This document shows, in pieces, positions 60,561 through 64,000 of a stretch of DNA of 64,000 nt. The notes beneath the pieces were generated by a model that was not told where the DNA came from, searched no databases, and saw nothing but the letters and a program-made list of their open reading frames with translations. This DNA is from Parapedobacter indicus. Its GTDB lineage: Bacteria > Bacteroidota > Bacteroidia > Sphingobacteriales > Sphingobacteriaceae. The stretch lies in NCBI RefSeq assembly GCF_900113765.1, contig NZ_FOQO01000008.1, forward strand, positions 62,001 through 126,000. Direction: 5' to 3'. Position 1 is the stretch's first letter; each line of letters starts with the position of its first letter. The position numbers and the translations under genes were made by a program.

Positions 60561-61964
60561 TTATCGGGCGGCCTGCTTCAAAAAATCAAAACGCGCCCGT
60601 ATTTTTTTCAACTGCCGTGCATAGGTTTCATCCTTGGCCACATTGTTCAATTCATAAGGATCTTTTTTAAGATCAAACAGTTCTTCATACCCATGCTCCG
60701 TATAAATCATGTACTTATACCGGCCACCGACAACGCCCTCTACTTTCGGTATACGCGGGCTTCCCGCGAAGGTGTGCTCATAAAAGAACGCTGACCGGGT
60801 AGAACGCTTGTCCAAAGCTGTCTGCCGAAGGTTTACACCCTGCATACTTGGTGGAATGGATACCTGAGCATAGGCAAGCACGGTTGGCGCAATATCTATG
60901 TTCAAAGCGATGTCCGGGATGTCGCCCTGACGGCTTGTCGGCTTTTGAGGATCGTAAATAATAAGTGGTACCCGTACCGACTCCTCGTAGCCAAACCATT
61001 TCCCCTCCAGACCATGGTTACCTAAACAGAACCCATTGTCGCCCATATAAATGATCACAGTGCGATCGTCAATGCCTAACTCCGAAAGCTTTTCTCGCAA
61101 TTTGCCTACCACCTCATCCACCCCCGTAATCAACCGATAATAGTTCTTTACGTTCGTTTGGTATAATTCAGGCGTGCCAAACAAGCCTTCCCATCGCTTA
61201 CGGGCGATACTTTTACTGTCATGGAAAAAAGGCGGAGTCCGTTCCCACGCTTCCTCGCCACCATTTGGCTGGGGAGGAATGACTATCCCTTCATATAGAT
61301 TTTCGAAGCGCTCCTGAACCTGATAAACCGGCGGATCACCATCAAGTTCGTGTGGTGCTTTGAAACTGACCGACAAGCAAAAAGGCGCTTCCTTCGTTCC
61401 ATATTCGTCTAAAAAACGCATGATATCATGGCTCACACTATCGGTTTGATGGACCTTTCTCCCCGCGCCATCTTCTAGCCAATACGGTGGCTGACCACGA
61501 TCCCAACACGACCAAAAGTCAAAACGATCGCTTGGCGGCTGGTTTCCCACGCCGTACTTACCAATAAATCCAATGTGATAACCCGCTTTCTGCAACAACA
61601 TCGGATAGGTGTCTGCAAGTGCCGTTTCTGTAAAATTAGTACCAAAATCACTGATTTGGTGTCTCGACATGTATTGGCCGCTAAGCACACTGGCCCGGCT
61701 TACCGCACATATTGAAGTGGTCACATAGGCGTTGCGGAAAAGGTAGCCGTTCCTGGCCATCTCATCTAAATGGGGCGTCTGGATAATCGGATTTCCCATC
61801 ACCCCCAACGCATCCGCCCGTTGGTCATCCGTCAGCAGGAAAATAATGTTGGGCCGGGCCTGATTTCCCGCCTTAGGCAGTTGCGCACAAACCGTTCCCA
61901 CATGGCTAACCAACGTGAGAAAGGCGACGCCGATAATGGTTTTAATACCCTTCATTCTGTTCAA
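60561..61964 (-). CDS. Exported S1-family sulfatase-like protein with non-canonical C-A-V-S-R motif
   Basis: 467 residues with a signal peptide (TIIGVAFLTLVSHVGTVCAQ). The sulfatase fold is clear: NIIFLLTDDQRAD with the metal Asp pair at 46-47, GKYGVG, and YMGDNGFCLGNHG. The active-site stretch reads C86-A-V-S-R90, with Val where C-x-(P/S/A)-x-R is normal. Activity or maturation may therefore differ; see findings. The ATG at 61964 overlaps the SusD stop (61942-61944) by 23 bases, and an ATG at 61955 is also possible. Second gene after susD in this PUL. Confidence 0.88.
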   Translation of the reverse strand: MNRMKGIKTIIGVAFLTLVSHVGTVCAQLPKAGNQARPNIIFLLTDDQRADALGVMGNPIIQTPHLDEMARNGYLFRNAYVTTSICAVSRASVLSGQYMSRHQISDFGTNFTETALADTYPMLLQKAGYHIGFIGKYGVGNQPPSDRFDFWSCWDRGQPPYWLEDGAGRKVHQTDSVSHDIMRFLDEYGTKEAPFCLSVSFKAPHELDGDPPVYQVQERFENLYEGIVIPPQPNGGEEAWERTPPFFHDSKSIARKRWEGLFGTPELYQTNVKNYYRLITGVDEVVGKLREKLSELGIDDRTVIIYMGDNGFCLGNHGLEGKWFGYEESVRVPLIIYDPQKPTSRQGDIPDIALNIDIAPTVLAYAQVSIPPSMQGVNLRQTALDKRSTRSAFFYEHTFAGSPRIPKVEGVVGGRYKYMIYTEHGYEELFDLKKDPYELNNVAKDETYARQLKKIRARFDFLKQAAR

Positions 61965-63432
61965 TTTTATTCAATACAATCTGTTCGACAGGAATGGGTG
62001 CCAGCAACTTATAGGGTTGCATATCAAAAGCTTGGTCATTCAGCCAGGGCCGAAGCGCCTTCTCGCGTACACCATGGCCAGCTAATACTTCCAGCGCTTT
62101 GCCGGTACGTTTCAAATCATACCACCGTTGGTTTTCAAAACAAAACTCGACCTGCCGTTCTTTGGCGATCAATGCTTGTAACCGGGTTTGGTCGTAGCCA
62201 TCGAGTGGCTGACGGAGTCCAGCACGTTCACGAACCTGGAAAACGTATGGAATGGCTTCCGAAGTGCGCCCCAATTCGTTCAATGCTTCTGCATACATGA
62301 GCAGCACATCGGAATACCGCAACACGGGCAGGTTATCACTGCACCGATCATCCGGTGCAGAAACCGGGGGTTTATATTTACTGCAATAGGGAATATCCCG
62401 TATTTCGCCATCCGAATCTTTCCCTTTCCAATAGGCAATGGATACTTCTTTTCGCAGGTCTCCTTCCTCAAACGCATCAATCAGATCCCGGGTAGGTTGA
62501 TTCCATCCGCTACCCGATCCATTGATATTGATATTCGGCCGCTGGGTCACCGCTCCGCCGGAAGACCATGGCGCGAACAGGAAAATAAACCGATTTGCCA
62601 GTTCGACACTAGCGTCGGCATATTGCACGGCAAAAATCGTCTCCCTATAGTCTTTCGCGGCCGGATTAAAAAGCGCAGCATAATTATCAAGCAGTCCGTG
62701 CTTGGGAGATGACAGTACTGGCTCCAATGTATTCAACGCCTCTTCGTACCGATGAAGGGTAAGATACACCTTCCCTAATAACGACAGTGCTGCAGCATGG
62801 CTGGCCCTGCCGTTTTCCACTACCTCTTCAGCCATCGCCAGGTTGTCTACCGCCGTTGTTAGATCAGCAATAATCTGTTCGTATATAATACCTTCGGAAG
62901 ACCGTTTGATTTGGATTGCATCCTGTGAGTTAACAGGTGCGAGCACCAAGGGTACCCCACCAAATTGCCGGACAAGGTTGAAATAATAAAGTGCCCGCAA
63001 AAAATGAGCTTCACCAGCTGTGCGCTCTTTGATGCCTTCATTCCAGGTCACCGTTGATTTGTCCAGTTCTTCAATCAACTTGTTACACCGCCTGATTCCC
63101 TGATAAGACTGATTCCAGAAATTGCCATAATTGTCGTTACTCGAAGATGCCAAAAACTGATCAATCACACGGCGGGGCCAGGTTCCACCGTCATCCCGCT
63201 TATCCTGATAGCTGGCATTGTCAGATGGGATTTCGGCAATTACCCAATGATCTACTTTCTCATAATTACGCATGGGCACATAGCACCCGTTAGCCAGTAA
63301 AATGTACTCCTCTTCCGACGAATAAAAATTGTCTTCATTAAGCGTAGTTTCAGGATACAGTTCCAAAAAATCGTGGGAGCAAGCCGCAAAAACTGGTAAA
63401 ACCAAAAGTAAATATCGATAAAATATTTTCAT
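61942..63432 (-). CDS. SusD/RagB-family lipoprotein of the second PUL
   Basis: 496 residues. Lipoprotein signal with Cys in VFAACSHDFLEL, then TPR-like helices and the typical SusD ending (QVEFCFENQRWYDLKRTGKALEVL, LAPIPVEQIVLNKIEQNEGY). Binds oligosaccharides over the SusC channel, which lies 10 bases upstream. Two sulfatases follow directly, so the target is probably a sulfated polysaccharide (host glycosaminoglycan or algal type; inference). Confidence 0.93.
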   Translation of the reverse strand: MKIFYRYLLLVLPVFAACSHDFLELYPETTLNEDNFYSSEEEYILLANGCYVPMRNYEKVDHWVIAEIPSDNASYQDKRDDGGTWPRRVIDQFLASSSNDNYGNFWNQSYQGIRRCNKLIEELDKSTVTWNEGIKERTAGEAHFLRALYYFNLVRQFGGVPLVLAPVNSQDAIQIKRSSEGIIYEQIIADLTTAVDNLAMAEEVVENGRASHAAALSLLGKVYLTLHRYEEALNTLEPVLSSPKHGLLDNYAALFNPAAKDYRETIFAVQYADASVELANRFIFLFAPWSSGGAVTQRPNININGSGSGWNQPTRDLIDAFEEGDLRKEVSIAYWKGKDSDGEIRDIPYCSKYKPPVSAPDDRCSDNLPVLRYSDVLLMYAEALNELGRTSEAIPYVFQVRERAGLRQPLDGYDQTRLQALIAKERQVEFCFENQRWYDLKRTGKALEVLAGHGVREKALRPWLNDQAFDMQPYKLLAPIPVEQIVLNKIEQNEGY

Positions 63433-63442
63433 AACCTAGCTA

Positions 63443-64000
63443 TTAAAAAGTCAAATTAATACCAAACGAGGCGGTCCTTGCCAAGGGATACGAAGAAATG
63501 TCAAACCCCGGTGCCAACGTGTTGCTCAATGAAACAGACTGTCCTTCCGGATTGGCACCGCTATAGTTGGTAAACGTCGCAAGATTCTGCACCGTAACAT
63601 ATACGCGGCAAGATTTAATGAATGACGACCGACTAACCAGCGCTTCGGGCAGGCCGTATCCTAGTGTCAAATTGGTGATACGAAGATAGGAAGCATCTTC
63701 AACCCACAGATCTGAAACGCGATGTCCTCGGCTCGGCGCCGAGAAAGGTACCGCATAATGGCGCCCATCTCCCGGGTCGTCTGCGCTTCGATAGCGCGCT
63801 ACCCACTCTTTCCCTACATTGAACTGCCCCTGCAAATTGTCAATCGTTTGTCGAAGTCCATTCATGACGCTCCCCCCGTATTGTCCGTTTATCACGGCAG
63901 ACAGGTCAAACTGCCGGTACGTTAGCCGATTTGAAAAGCCAAAAATGAAATCCGGCTGTGGGTTGCCGATGATCGCGTAATCCAACAAGTCATTAACCAA
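63443..64000 (-). CDS. SusC-family TonB-dependent transporter, C-terminal part
   Basis: The last 185 residues of an outer-membrane TonB-dependent barrel; the 5' part lies beyond the window edge. The sequence NPQPDFIFGFSNRLTYRQFDLSAVING and SYLRITNLTLGYGLP, CRVYVTVQNLATFTNYSGANPE are standard SusC barrel strands, and the terminal FGINLTF ends in the Phe needed by BAM. Ten bases separate it from susD. First gene of the second PUL. Confidence 0.93.
   Translation of the reverse strand: MVNDLLDYAIIGNPQPDFIFGFSNRLTYRQFDLSAVINGQYGGSVMNGLRQTIDNLQGQFNVGKEWVARYRSADDPGDGRHYAVPFSAPSRGHRVSDLWVEDASYLRITNLTLGYGLPEALVSRSSFIKSCRVYVTVQNLATFTNYSGANPEGQSVSLSNTLAPGFDISSYPLARTASFGINLTF

Overview
The window is a chromosomal segment of a Bacteroidota bacterium, most likely Sphingobacteriaceae (Parapedobacter/Pedobacter/Sphingobacterium-like). 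The signs are two SusC/SusD pairs with CAZymes and sulfatases, repeated TAnnTTTG -7 promoter elements with few Shine-Dalgarno sites, Bacteroidota-style LspA, PagL-like and DksA-like proteins, and housekeeping genes with no Proteobacteria-type context. No rRNA or CRISPR array is present; there is one tRNA.

Layout. 1-2.1 kb: a sugar-acid-type MFS transporter (cut by the window edge) divergent from a GntR/UTRA repressor, with two matching palindromic operators between them. 2.1-10.7 kb: housekeeping genes (FAH hydrolase, M23 peptidase, Bcp, PPTase, Dcd, RF2 with an intact programmed frameshift, LpxH, a Crp-like regulator, a Gdx/SugE exporter, RF1). 10.7-18.4 kb: an AT-rich decaying island that begins at tRNA-Asp with a truncated tyrosine integrase. 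It carries an intact class II Fic protein, an isochorismatase-fold hydrolase, a diheme cytochrome c, and several broken genes: a C10 (streptopain-like) protease, three small secreted proteins or lipoproteins, and a LuxR HTH fragment. 18.5-31.9 kb: mostly housekeeping (DUF1801, GNAT, 2H phosphoesterase, ECF sigma, GlyA, A-type Fe-S carrier, IleRS, DksA-like, LspA, Pgi, PagL-like, Tpx). An unusual 525-base intergenic region upstream of ileS holds an 11-bp-period repeat array and two copies of a 90-bp-spaced hairpin repeat.

32-53.2 kb: one large polysaccharide utilisation locus (PUL). Nine genes on the minus strand (SusC, SusD, exported FAD oxidoreductase, GH31, an (alpha/alpha)6-like protein, GH2, GH9-like, cytosolic FAD oxidoreductase, Na+/solute symporter) lie beside a divergent GntR-type regulator with a sugar-binding-like sensor. 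Repeated TGGTyTGGT boxes sit at both promoters of the divergent region. Two paralogous FAD enzymes, one with and one without a signal peptide, make this locus the best candidate for an undescribed pathway.

53.4-59.1 kb: a translationally coupled flippase/methyltransferase/glycosyltransferase trio, a deleted alcohol dehydrogenase relic, a pyrimidine-dimer glycosylase-like gene, a rhomboid protease and a DMT permease. 59-64 kb: a second PUL (SusC cut by the edge, SusD, two sulfatases), one sulfatase having a non-canonical C-A-V-S-R active-site motif.

All functional calls rest on motifs read by eye; no database search was run. Frameshifts are read directly from the sequence, but single-base ones could also be assembly errors.
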